A DNA stretch of 64,000 nucleotides, from the NCBI RefSeq assembly GCF_023635005.1, contig NZ_JAMLJM010000010.1:35217-99216 (forward strand). The letters are read 5' to 3'. The notes beneath the pieces are model-generated. The model did no database searches, was not told the DNA's origin, and saw only the letters and a list, made by a program, of their open reading frames with translations. The stretch is from Flavobacterium luminosum. Lineage in GTDB: Bacteria; Bacteroidota; Bacteroidia; Flavobacteriales; Flavobacteriaceae. Positions 50,582 through 61,500 of this stretch are shown one piece after another (position 1 is the first letter of the stretch; each line of letters begins with the position of its first letter). The translations under genes were made by a program, and so were the position numbers.

Positions 50582-52021
50582 ATGAAAAGAACTCTACCAT
50601 TTAAAATCAAAATCGTTTTTGTTTTGATTCTTACCTTCTTTTCTCAAAGTGGGTTACACGCTCAGATTAGTGCGCCGACTTTTGCTTTTACTAAAATTTG
50701 TGCAAGCCCTGGCTTTAATACCTATACCGTTAATTTTAGTTTCACAGGTAGTAATACCTACACCTTGGAAATGTCCGACCCAAACGGATCATTTAGTTCT
50801 TTAACAGGGATTACTATATTATCTTCACAAACAACTACTAGTCCGGGAAGTTTTACATTCAAAGTTCCCACTTCAACGGCTGGTCAAAATTATAAACTAA
50901 GAGTTAGAGGAAGTTCTCCAAGTGTTATTGGTTCAAGTTCTTCTGCATTTCCTGCTTATTATCAGGCTTTTGATCAACCTTTCTATTTAAATAATAAGGC
51001 TTCAAACATAGGTATTTGTGGTTCTGGAACTGTTACTTTATCTGTAGACGCAACAGCTCCATCTCCAGTAAGTATTCCTAATTTGAAATACAAATGGTTT
51101 AAAGACGGGGTGGTTATTTCTGGTCAAACAGGATCTTCTCTTATAGTGAGTAGTACAGGACAGTATCAGGCATTTTTAGATTATGGTTCTTGTTCTACTT
51201 TTGATGAAGGCCAAGTAGAAAAATCACAAAAAGTAACCGTTAGTGTTATTTCATCAAGTACTACGTTTAATTTAAGTTCTAGTATTGATCCTCCCAATGA
51301 TGTATGCCCATCCAATCCAACGGTATTAAGTACTTCTCCAGGATATAGTTATAAGTGGTATAGAAATGATGTAGAAATTGCAGGAGCAACTGCTAATACG
51401 TATACTACTGCTGTAACTGGAAACTATAAGGTTTTGGTTAATGCTGGTTCGTGTGTGTCACCAATCTATACCAATACAATTCAAGTAAATGGGTTTGATT
51501 TTAATCTTACTTTTCCAGCATCACAATCACCGAGTATTAACAAAATACAACAAGGCGAAACTTTTGCAGTAACGGTTACTACAACAGCGACTAATCCAAC
51601 TTTTGAGTGGTATGCTCCAAGTTCTACGACTCCTGTAAGTACTTCCGATACTTTCAGTACCGACACTCCAATCGATGGCAATTACAAACTAGTGGTAAAA
51701 CAAACTTCAGGTTGTGTTTTTTCTAAAGAAATTTTATTCAGAGTGGGATTCGGAATTAATCCTACCCAAATACCAAATACAATAAGCCCTAATGGCGATA
51801 CTGTAAATGATTTATGGGAAATTCCTAATGAATATTTAACAACAGAATACGAAGTATTAATTGTAGATACCTTCGGAAAAGAAATACTAAAAACAACAAA
51901 TTATCAGAATAATTGGCCCCAGAACACCATAGAATTTAAATCAGTAAATCCAATTTTTTACTATGTTATTTCTAAAGGTGGAAGCCCTGTTAAAAAAGGA
52001 ACGATTACCGTTATAAAATAG
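50582..52021 (+). CDS. sprC: SprC-like secreted protein with C-terminal type IX secretion domain
   Basis: A 479-residue exported protein; the signal peptide ends near L-H-A-Q (residue 28). The middle has Ig-like modules with C-G-S-G-T-V-T-L-S-V and Y-K-W-F-K-D-G-V-V-I-S-G and Y-K-W-Y-R-N-D-V-E-I-A-G. The end, from about residue 399 (I-S-P-N-G-D-T-V-N-D-L-W-E-I-P to K-K-G-T-I-T-V-I-K), is the gliding-motility-associated type B C-terminal domain that targets proteins to the type IX system. It stands one base before the SprD-like gene. Order and content match sprCDB of Flavobacterium johnsoniae, so the symbol is by synteny rather than by detailed alignment. Confidence 0.8.
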   Translation: MKRTLPFKIKIVFVLILTFFSQSGLHAQISAPTFAFTKICASPGFNTYTVNFSFTGSNTYTLEMSDPNGSFSSLTGITILSSQTTTSPGSFTFKVPTSTAGQNYKLRVRGSSPSVIGSSSSAFPAYYQAFDQPFYLNNKASNIGICGSGTVTLSVDATAPSPVSIPNLKYKWFKDGVVISGQTGSSLIVSSTGQYQAFLDYGSCSTFDEGQVEKSQKVTVSVISSSTTFNLSSSIDPPNDVCPSNPTVLSTSPGYSYKWYRNDVEIAGATANTYTTAVTGNYKVLVNAGSCVSPIYTNTIQVNGFDFNLTFPASQSPSINKIQQGETFAVTVTTTATNPTFEWYAPSSTTPVSTSDTFSTDTPIDGNYKLVVKQTSGCVFSKEILFRVGFGINPTQIPNTISPNGDTVNDLWEIPNEYLTTEYEVLIVDTFGKEILKTTNYQNNWPQNTIEFKSVNPIFYYVISKGGSPVKKGTITVIK

Positions 52022-52022
52022 C

Positions 52023-55000
52023 ATGAGAAAAAAATTATTAAGTACTTTATTGTTTTTTAATTTGTTTGGCGTTTTACATGCACAGACTACAGATGGTGTG
52101 GTTTCTTTTGATCTACCAATAAAAAATTCTCTGAAATTCAATAAATTCTTAATTAACCCAACTTTCAGTTTCGTACGTGAAGACGAATCTTTTATTTCTT
52201 TCACCAATAAAAGACAATGGATGGGGTTTGAAGATGCACCTACAACCTACTTTTTTAGCTATTCTGGTAAATTTAGAGACCAAAATGGAATAGGTTTTGG
52301 AGTGTTTCAAAGAAACATTGGAGTTTTAACTACCTTTGGAGCGGTGGGGAATTTTACTCGAAATGTCGAAATCAACAGAGATAGCAATTTTTCTTTTGGT
52401 TTAAATTTAGCGTATGTGAATAGCGGTTTAAACGAGGGTAAAATTATTACCAATGAATCAGACCCTTCTCTTCAGAATATTGCAAAAAATTCATTACTTA
52501 CCATAAATCCCGGTATTAACTACAGCACCGGTATGATCGATTTAGGATTAACTGCGAATAATATCTTCTATTACAATTTTAATAGTTCTGAAATGGTGAG
52601 CGATGATCCTATGAAAAGTATCGCTGCCCATTTGATGTACACTGGTTATATCTACGATAGAGGTTTCTTTGAAAATGCTAAATTCTCGACAATTTTAAGA
52701 GGAGAAATGGCAAAAGAAAAAACTATTTTGTCTGGTTCCGTTTTATTAAATGCACCAAAAGGTATTTGGGCACAAGCTGGATACAATTCTGTATACGGAG
52801 CTTCTGGAGGTTTAGGTATTATCTTGGCTAAAAAAATATCTATAGGCTATACTGTAGAGAAAGGGTTTGGTAATTTTTCCAATTTTGGTCTTACTCATGA
52901 AGTTACTTTAGCTTACAAAATAAAAGGTTATGGCGATTACGAAGATGCTAAGCCGATAGTTAGAGCGACAAATAAAACAAATCCATATAGTAAGCCGGCA
53001 CCAGTTAAGAAAAAATCAGCTGCTGAACTTCAAAAAGAGCGTGAAGCTTTGTTGGCTTCTAGACAAAAAGAAGAAAGAGATCGTTTAGAAAGAGAACGTC
53101 TGCTAAGAGAAAAGGCAATGGCGGAAGCTAAAGCAAAAGCAGAAGAAGCAGCACGTTTGAGAGCGGAGAGAGAAAAAGCAATGGCTGAAGCTCGTGCTAA
53201 GGCGGAAGCAGAAGCTCGTGCTAAAGCAGAAGCTGATAAGAATAAAGCACTTTCAGAAGCCGATCGTTTGAGATTAGAGAAAGCTGCTGCTGAAAGAGCA
53301 AGACTTGAAGCTGAAGCTAGAGCCAAAGCAGAAGCGGCACGTAAAATACAAGAAGCAAAACAAGCCGAACAGGATCGATTAAAAGCTAAAGTTGAAGCAG
53401 ATAATAAAGCGAAAGCGGAAGAGTCAGCTAGAATAAAAGCTGAAGAAGCCGCTCGTATAAAAGCAGAGCAAGAACAAGCGCAGGCTGCTGCGAAAGCTAA
53501 ATCGGAAGCTGAAGTTCGTGCTAAAGCAGAAGAGGCAGCACGCTTGAAAGCAGAATCAGAAGCTAAGGCTAAAGAAGAAGCCGATCGTAAAGCGAGAGAA
53601 GCTGCGGAGGCGAAAGCGAAAGCAGATGATGCAGCAAGAATAAAAGCGGAAGAGGCTTCACGTATAAAAGCAGAGCAAGAACAAGCACAGGCAGCTGCGA
53701 AAGCCAAAGCGGAAGCTGAAGTTCGTGCTAAAGCAGAGGAAGCGGCACGTTTGAAAGCAGAATCAGAAGCTAAGGCTAAAGAAGAAGCCGATCGTAAAGC
53801 GAGAGAAGCTGCGGAGGCGAAAGCGAAAGCAGATGAGACAGCTAGAATAAAAGCGGAAGAAGCAGCACGTATAAAAGCAGAGCAAGAACAAGCACAGGCA
53901 GCAGCGAAAGCCAAAGCGGATGCTGAAGTTCGTGCTAAAGCAGAGGAAGCGGCACGTTTGAAAGCAGAATCAGAGGCTAAGGCTAAAGAAGAAGCCGATC
54001 GTAAAGCAAGAGAAGCTGCAGAGGCGAAAGCTAGGGCAGATGAAGCGGCCAGAATAAAAGCGGAAGAAGCAGCACGTATAAAAGCAGAGCAAGAACAAGC
54101 ACAGGCAGCAGCGAAAGCCAAAGCGGATGCTGAAGCTCGTGCTAAAGCAGAGGAAACGGCACGTTTGAAAGCAGAATCAGAGGCTAAGGCTAAAGAAGAA
54201 GCGGATCGTAAAGCGAGAGAAGCTGCGGAGGCGAAAGCGAAAGCAGATGAGGCAGCCAGAATAAAAGCGGAAGAAGCAGCACGTATAAAAGCAGAGCAAG
54301 AACAAGCACAGGCAGCAGCGAAAGCCAAAGCGGAAGCGGAAGTTCGTGCTAAAGCAGAAGAAGCGGCACGCTTGAAAGCAGAATCAGAAGCTAAGGCTAA
54401 AGAAGAAGCCGATCGTAAAGCGAGAGAAGCTGCAGAAGCAAAAGCCAAAGAAGAAGAAGCCGCTCGTAAAAAAGCAGAAGCAGAAGCTCGTGAAAAGGCT
54501 CGTGAGGAAGAAAGATTAAGAAAAGAAGCTGCGGAAAGAGCTAAATTGGAAGCCAATAAAACAGCGGAAGATAAAGAGATAGAGAATTTGACTCAGGTTA
54601 TAGATGATTCTAAGAAAATCCAAAATCAAAACGTTGATAAATTCAAAGCTTTGGTTGATGCAAAACAAAGAGAGTTATTAGAATTACGAAAAGAGAATGA
54701 TTTAACGGAACAAGGTGTTGTTATTCAAACAAAAGAAGTAGAATTCCAGAGTGCTTCTGCAGCTAATAGAGCTATAGAGAATTTAAAATCTGAAATTTCT
54801 CAAAGTACTCAGGAACAAGCAAGATTTATTCAAGAATTTGAAGCTTTGGCCATAGCACGTCTAAGAACTGTTCCAAGCAAGAATGATTTAATTAATAAAA
54901 GTTATGCAGAAGCTTTATTAAAATTAAAAACAGAAAAAGCTACAACAGACAAACAAAATCAAGAGTTAATTGCCAAATTAGATCAGATTAAAGCTGAAAT

Positions 55001-55436
55001 AGAGGTAGAGAAAAAACGTAGAATTAAACGTGCTCAGTTTGATAGTACTCAAGACAAATACTTAAAAGACAGAGCTACTTTAAAACAAATAAAAGAAACC
55101 ACCTCGCCTACAGGACAACAGTTTAAACCGACTGATTTTGATTATGGTGATGAGGATCAGGCGAATATGCAGATTGTGAAAAATGTGGAAAACATTCAAC
55201 CTGGTTTCTATCTGGTTTTAGCAGTTCATAAAGATCCTGCTAAACGTGATGAGTTCTTGAAAAAAGTAATACAAGCGGGTCAAACTAATATAGATTTCTT
55301 CTATAATGTAGCCACAAGTTCGTATTACATATATTACCAAAAATTTGAAGAAATTGATGAGGCTACTTCAGCAATGAACGAAAAAGGAAGTAAGCCATAT
55401 AACGGAAAAATGGTAGTGGTAAAAGTTGAAAAATAA
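52023..55436 (+). CDS. sprD: SprD-like protein: PorP/SprF-type barrel fused to a repetitive coiled coil
   Basis: A 1,137-residue exported protein. The signal peptide ends at about L-H-A-Q (residue 21). Residues 25-305 look like a PorP/SprF-type outer-membrane barrel: L-I-N-P-T-F-S-F-V, K-R-Q-W-M-G-F-E-D-A-P-T-T-Y-F-F, and G-I-G-F-G-V-F-Q-R-N-I-G. Residues from about 337 to 850 are an Ala/Lys/Glu/Arg-rich coiled coil with five 69-residue tandem repeats. A second coiled region follows, and the last 80 residues (F-Y-L-V-L-A-V-H-K-D, S-Y-Y-I-Y-Y-Q-K-F) resemble a SPOR domain. In F. johnsoniae SprD is needed for SprB function. The symbol rests on synteny with sprC and sprB. Confidence 0.75.
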   Translation: MRKKLLSTLLFFNLFGVLHAQTTDGVVSFDLPIKNSLKFNKFLINPTFSFVREDESFISFTNKRQWMGFEDAPTTYFFSYSGKFRDQNGIGFGVFQRNIGVLTTFGAVGNFTRNVEINRDSNFSFGLNLAYVNSGLNEGKIITNESDPSLQNIAKNSLLTINPGINYSTGMIDLGLTANNIFYYNFNSSEMVSDDPMKSIAAHLMYTGYIYDRGFFENAKFSTILRGEMAKEKTILSGSVLLNAPKGIWAQAGYNSVYGASGGLGIILAKKISIGYTVEKGFGNFSNFGLTHEVTLAYKIKGYGDYEDAKPIVRATNKTNPYSKPAPVKKKSAAELQKEREALLASRQKEERDRLERERLLREKAMAEAKAKAEEAARLRAEREKAMAEARAKAEAEARAKAEADKNKALSEADRLRLEKAAAERARLEAEARAKAEAARKIQEAKQAEQDRLKAKVEADNKAKAEESARIKAEEAARIKAEQEQAQAAAKAKSEAEVRAKAEEAARLKAESEAKAKEEADRKAREAAEAKAKADDAARIKAEEASRIKAEQEQAQAAAKAKAEAEVRAKAEEAARLKAESEAKAKEEADRKAREAAEAKAKADETARIKAEEAARIKAEQEQAQAAAKAKADAEVRAKAEEAARLKAESEAKAKEEADRKAREAAEAKARADEAARIKAEEAARIKAEQEQAQAAAKAKADAEARAKAEETARLKAESEAKAKEEADRKAREAAEAKAKADEAARIKAEEAARIKAEQEQAQAAAKAKAEAEVRAKAEEAARLKAESEAKAKEEADRKAREAAEAKAKEEEAARKKAEAEAREKAREEERLRKEAAERAKLEANKTAEDKEIENLTQVIDDSKKIQNQNVDKFKALVDAKQRELLELRKENDLTEQGVVIQTKEVEFQSASAANRAIENLKSEISQSTQEQARFIQEFEALAIARLRTVPSKNDLINKSYAEALLKLKTEKATTDKQNQELIAKLDQIKAEIEVEKKRRIKRAQFDSTQDKYLKDRATLKQIKETTSPTGQQFKPTDFDYGDEDQANMQIVKNVENIQPGFYLVLAVHKDPAKRDEFLKKVIQAGQTNIDFFYNVATSSYYIYYQKFEEIDEATSAMNEKGSKPYNGKMVVVKVEK
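53430..54464 (+). repeat. Five 207-base tandem repeats in sprD
   Basis: The marker CAGAGCAAGA recurs at 53464, 53671, 53878, 54085 and 54292, exactly 207 bases apart, so each copy is 69 codons. Copies differ mainly at single bases. They encode the coiled-coil unit with A-R-I-K-A-E-E-A-A-R-I-K-A-E-Q-E-Q-A-Q-A. Confidence 0.95.
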
Positions 55437-55451
55437 TAAAATTAATCCCAG

Positions 55452-55493
55452 CATTTATGTAAAACTTCGGTTTGAGTTTTACATAAATGTTTT
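55452..55493 (+). terminator. Terminator-like hairpin between sprD and sprB
   Basis: CATTTATGTAAAAC (55452-55465) pairs perfectly with GTTTTACATAAATG (55476-55489) around ten bases, followed by TTTT. It may reduce read-through from sprCD into sprB. Confidence 0.75.
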
Positions 55494-55519
55494 GCATATC
55501 ATACAATGAAATAACTTTA
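55492..55519 (+). promoter_or_regulatory. Possible sprB promoter (TTG-N17-TAACTTTA)
   Basis: TTG (55492-55494), 17 bases, TAACTTTA (55512-55519): one mismatch to TAnnTTTG. It lies directly after the hairpin and 18 bases before the sprB ATG. Confidence 0.35.
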
Positions 55520-55537
55520 GTAAATAAAGATTGCCCT

Positions 55538-58500
55538 ATGAAGTTAAAATTCTACTCACTGTTAGTTGTGCTGTTTTTGATAAACAGTGTAACTTATGCT
55601 CAAAATCTGAAGCCTTTTACCCCTCGATTTGATCAGGATTTAAAGGGTGATATTTTGTTGATTGGTAACAATACTCTTAGCAGAAAAACTAATAGTACAT
55701 CTACTAATGTTCCTTACAACGGGAATAGTCAGAATGGCGGTATTAATATGCAGTTTATCGATATCGATGTGGATGCAACAACATTTAACTCGAGTAGTGC
55801 CGATCTGGTCATACCTTCAGCTAGTTCTAGTTGTTATCGTATTAAATATGCGGGATTGTATTGGGCAGGAATCTTACAAAGTAATACTAGAACAGGTATC
55901 AATAATGTTAAATTAAAATTACCAGGTTCCTCTACCTACACGAATATTACAGGAACAATTATTCATGATGATCCTAATAATCCAATAGGTGACGATGATA
56001 ATAAAGTCTATGCTTGTTATTATGATATAACCTCTCTTGTTACTGGTTTAGCGAATCCTCAAGGGACTTATACAGTAGCTGATGTTGTATCTAGTACCGG
56101 ATACAATGGAGGTACAGGATTAAGTGCTGGATGGTCCATTTTTGTGGTTTATGAAGACCCTAATTTACCAGCTAAATCTATTGTATCGTTTGATGGTTTT
56201 AGTGGTATTGGAGGAGCCACTACGTTGAATATTCCAATTTCTGGTTTTAGAACAATTCCATCGGGTCCGGTTAGGGCAAAATTTGCTTTTTCTTGTTTGG
56301 AGGGAGATTACAGCATTACAGGTGATTATTTGGAAATTAATGGCACGAAAATAGCAACTTCCTACACCAATCGTCCGAGAACCACAAATAACTTTTTTAA
56401 TAGTACAATCAACGATATTAATGGTATTATTGCTGCCAGAAGTCCTAATAGTGAGAACACACTCGGTTACGATGCGGGAATAATATCCAATTTTAATAAT
56501 TCGAATGCGGTTTTAGGAAACAATGCTACTTCTGCTAATATTAAATTGGGTTCTGGAGGAGATGTCTTTTTCTATTTCTTTAATGCTTTTGCAGTAGATA
56601 TTATAGAACCACAAATTGTATTGACTAAAACTATAGAGGACAATGCGGGTAATCCTATTGCTGATGGTTCAGCGGTAAATTTAGGGCAAAGTTTAACGTA
56701 TGTAATAGGGTTTCAAAATATTGGAAATGATGATGCTACGAATGTAACCATTAGAGATGTTTTACCGGTTAATGTAATTTACAATCATCCAACGGATCTT
56801 GTATTACCTACAGGAGTTACGGTGGCTTCTTATAATGCAGCAACAAGAGAAATTATTCTAAACGTAGATCCTTCATTAGTAAATGTTGGTGATCCAAGAT
56901 ATACGATAAGGATAAAAGTAAGGGTAGTAGCGAATTGTTATGAATTAATTGATGCTTGTGAAAATAGAATTATAAATCAAGCTTTTGCTTCATATCAAGG
57001 AGTAATTAATACTACACCAATTACAGATGACCCGAGTTTATCGACTTTTTCTGCTTGTAACTTAGGGACTCCATCACCTACTAACTTTATTGGAAATATC
57101 GATGATTGTGTTTTTTCTCAAAACGTAATCATGTGTGGTACAACAGTTCAATTAACCGCACCTAACGGTTACAGCACGTATACTTGGTCTGGTCCATCAG
57201 GAGCGACTATAACAGCAGTTTCTGGAACAAATAATCAATCAGTAGTTGTTAATCAAGCGGGGACATATACCGTTTTAGCTAACGCACCAGATCCTTGTAT
57301 CGATATACCGGTAACATTTAATGTGGTGACTTTTGGAGTGGGGGTAACCAATCCAGTTATTCCTTATGCAGATGAAGTGGTGACCTGTCCAAACGATGGA
57401 AAACCATTACCGTATATTTATTTGTGTGGTGTAAATGATTCACAAACTATTCTTACTAATATTGCCGATGCTACTTCTATCGTTTGGCAAAAATTAGACG
57501 AGACAAGTTGTGCCGCAGCTAACCCAGTAACTTGTGCCAATGAAACAGCTTCTTGTGTCTGGAATCAGATTGGAACTGGTTCTTCTTTTACTGTTGCTGC
57601 TGAAGGACAATATAGAATTGTAATTAATTATCCTGGCGGATGTTCTAGTATTTTTTACTTCAATGTGTTTAAAAATTTATTAGATCCACAAGTGGTAGCC
57701 ACAGATATCATCTGTAATACACCGGGTTGTATCACTATTAATAACGTACCTTCATCTGGTTATGAATTCAGTTTATCAACACCTACAGGAGCGCCAACCA
57801 ATGTATGGCAATCTAGTAATGTGTTCTGTAACATAACAACAGCGGGTAGTTATACAGTATTGATCAGACAAACTGGTTTTACAAACGGATGTATAGTTTC
57901 GGTTCCTGATATTTCAGTAAGAGCTAGAAATTTCACCGTTACTTCTAATGTAACAGACCCTTTATGTTTTGGAGACAAAGGAAGTATAAGCTTAGCAATT
58001 AATGAGGTTAATGCTCAATATTACTTTTATTTATATAGTGGCAATACTACATCGGGTACTTTAGTATCTAGTGCAGGACCTCAAGCGGCTAACAATTATA
58101 CCTTTTCAAATTTAACACCTGGGCAAACGTACACATGGTCAGTGAATACTGATAACGGTTGTACACAATCTGGGACATTAACCTTAAGTAATCCAAAACA
58201 ATTAATTGCAACGTCTTCAGTAACAAAACCTTTGTCTTGTACACCGGGAGAAATTACTGTTAGTGTAATAGGTGGAACAGAGCCTTATGTTTATTACGTG
58301 AACACAACACCTCCATCAGGGGCATTTCAAACTACAAACACAATAGAAGTAAATACACCTGGAACCTATACTATTACAGTGGTGGATGCTAATAATTGTC
58401 AGACAGTAACGACTCAAGTAGTATCGCAAGTACTTCCACCAGCTTACACCGTTTCGTCGACAAATATTTTATGTAATAATGCCAACAACGGTACAATTAC

Positions 58501-61500
58501 TTTTAATGTGACTAATGCCAATGGTAATGCACTTTTATACAGTATAAACAATGGAACCACTTGGTCTAATTCTAATGTTTTCACAGGATTATCAGCGGGA
58601 ACATATACAGCTTTAGTCCAATATACTACCGGAACGGCTGTCTGTACTACAACATCAGAAACGATAACGATCTCTAATCCAAATCCTTTAACAATAGCAG
58701 CAGTATTAAATCCTGTAATTACTTGTCCTGCACCGGGCGTAATTACGGTAAATGCTTCAGGAGGTACCGGAACATTACAGTATAGTATCGACGGAATCAA
58801 TTTCCAATCAAGTAATGTTTTTACTGTTTCTGTTGGGGGAACTTATACCATAACCGTTAGAGATGCGAACAATTGTACTGCTACTACTACCGTTACAGCA
58901 GTAACCCCTATTGGACCAAGCGATTTGTATTTAAAAGATCAGGTAAAAGTGAGTTGTGACAATGTAACAGGACAACTTAATGTAGATGTGGTTCCAGGTT
59001 TTGGAGGACAACCACCACTAACTTTTCAAATAGTAGCACCGATCATAAGTCCAATTCTTAGTAGTGGTAATTTCGCAGGTTTATCACCGGGCGCATACAC
59101 TTTCCAAGTAACAGACAAAAACGGATGTACTTATCAAGAAGTATTTGTTTTAGAGTCTGTGGCACCTCCAGTGATTACACCAAATTTATTAAACGATGTA
59201 AGATGTTTCGGAACGAATACCGGTAATGCATCGTTTACTATTACGGGCTTACCTAATAAAGCAAGCTATTCTTATTCGATTACACCGGCACCGGGAACTT
59301 CGGCCAGTGGTACAACTCCTAATGGAGGCTCTACAACGGTTACAATCCCTTTAACCAATTATCCGGCGGGTACTTACACTTTAACACTAGTGTATCAGAG
59401 TTGTACCATTACAAGTACAGTAACTATTGGAGGACCTTCTTCTGAGTTAGCAGCAGTATTAAATTCTACACCGGTTACTTGTAGTGCTAACGGAACCATC
59501 ACCGTGAATGCTTCGGGCGGATGGGGTGGTTATACCTATACTATAAGCCCAGCCGCTGGTACACAATCGGGAAATACGTTCACCAATGTACCTCCGGGTA
59601 ACTATACTATAACGACAACCGATGCTAATGGATGTCAGGATATAGATACTATTAATTTAACAGCACCGACACAACCAACGTTAGCATTAAATGCCACTTC
59701 AGATTTTTGTTATGATACTACTAATGGGGCTAGTATTTACGTTACAGCATCGAATGGTGTAGCACCTTATCAGTTTAGTATTAATGGAGGTGCTTATGTA
59801 GCTTCAAATACACCAACTAACGGACACACATTTACTAATTTGACTCCGGGTACGTATACTATTTCGGTGAGAGATGCTTATGGATGTACTAATGCAACAA
59901 CATTTACGCAAACGATTAATCCTCAATTAACCATTAATGCAGTTTTAACAAAAGACTTTGATTGTACGGCGACACCATCAGCAACGATATCAGTTACCGC
60001 TGCAGGAGGTTACCCTGGATATACTTATCAAGTGAGTTATAACGGTGGTGCTTATACAGCAGTTTCTCCTGTCCCAAGCAGTAATCCGTTTGTTTATACG
60101 ATTCCAACAACAAATCCTGGTACTTACCAATTTCAGGTTACTGATATCAGAGGATGTATAGCATCCTCAGGAGTGGTTACAGTTCCTGCTTTATTAATAC
60201 CAACAGCAACACTTACGGTTACAAATGTTTCATGTAATGGAGGAACTAACGGAAGTGTGACTATCACCCCATCTTCAGGAACGGCACCTTATCAGATTAG
60301 TTTTAACGGAGCGGCATTTAGCTCTTCAACTACATACGGTGGTTTAACGGCTGGGACCTATAATTATATTGTCCGTGATGCAAAACAATGTACATTCAAC
60401 GGAACCGTTACTGTAACAGAGCCGACAGCCATTTCGCTTTCTGCACTGTTAACCTCACCTTACACATGTACCAGCAGTGGTGTAATTACCGTTACAGCTT
60501 CAGGAGGAACGGGTACATTATCTTACAGTATCAACGGTACTACATTCCAAGCTAGTAATGTATTTACCGTATCAAGTGCAGGTACCTATACAATTACTGT
60601 GAAAGATGCTAATGGATGTACAGCAACTACTTCTGTTGTAGTGGCTCCATTAACACCACCTACAGATATTTCATTCTCGGCTACTGCGGTGACATGTACT
60701 TCAGGTAATACTTCGAATGTTACGCTAACAGTAACGGGTGGAGCTTTACCTTTAACATATCAAATCATAGCACCAACGGCAGGAATTGCACAAACTTCTA
60801 ATGTATTCAATAATTTGGCTCCAGGAACTTACACTTTCTTGGTTACTGATGCTAAAAACTGTACTTATCAAGAATCGTTCACTATAAACCCATTACCGGC
60901 ATTAACAGTGAACGCCGTGGTGAACAATAATGTTCAATGTGTGGGCAGTGCAACAGGTTCTATAAGATTCACAGTTTCAGGATATAGTCCAACATATAAT
61001 TATACGATTACACCAAACGGATTCCCTGGAGATTCAGGAACTAATATTGGAGTAGCTTCAGTTACGGTAAATAATCTACCAGCTAATACGTATACTATTA
61101 CTATTGTAAATCCATCTACAGGTTGTACAACAAGCACTACGGTTACTATTAGTGCTCCAGCGGTTGCTTTATCGGCAACATTAGACACCAAACCGGTGAC
61201 CTGTTTAACTAATGGTTCTGTAACGGTTAATGCTACAGGCGGATGGGGAGGTTATACGTATGCTATAAGCCCTGTGGCCGGTACACAATCGGGTAATACC
61301 TTTACTAATGTTCCTGCAGGTTCATACAACATTACTATAGTGGATGCGAACGGTTGTTCTATTACAAGACCTTTTACTCTAGCCGCACCGACACAACCAA
61401 CCATAGCATTAGAGGCTACTTCGGATTTTTGTTATGATACGACTAATGGAGCAAGTTTATACGTTACGGCATCTAATGGTGTAGCACCGTATCAGTTTAG

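Noticed and set aside
53030..54556. A 508-codon minus-strand frame opposite sprD
   Set aside because: It is the complement of the Ala/Lys/Glu repeat codons and gives an Ala/Ser-rich low-complexity product. It has no promoter or family features.
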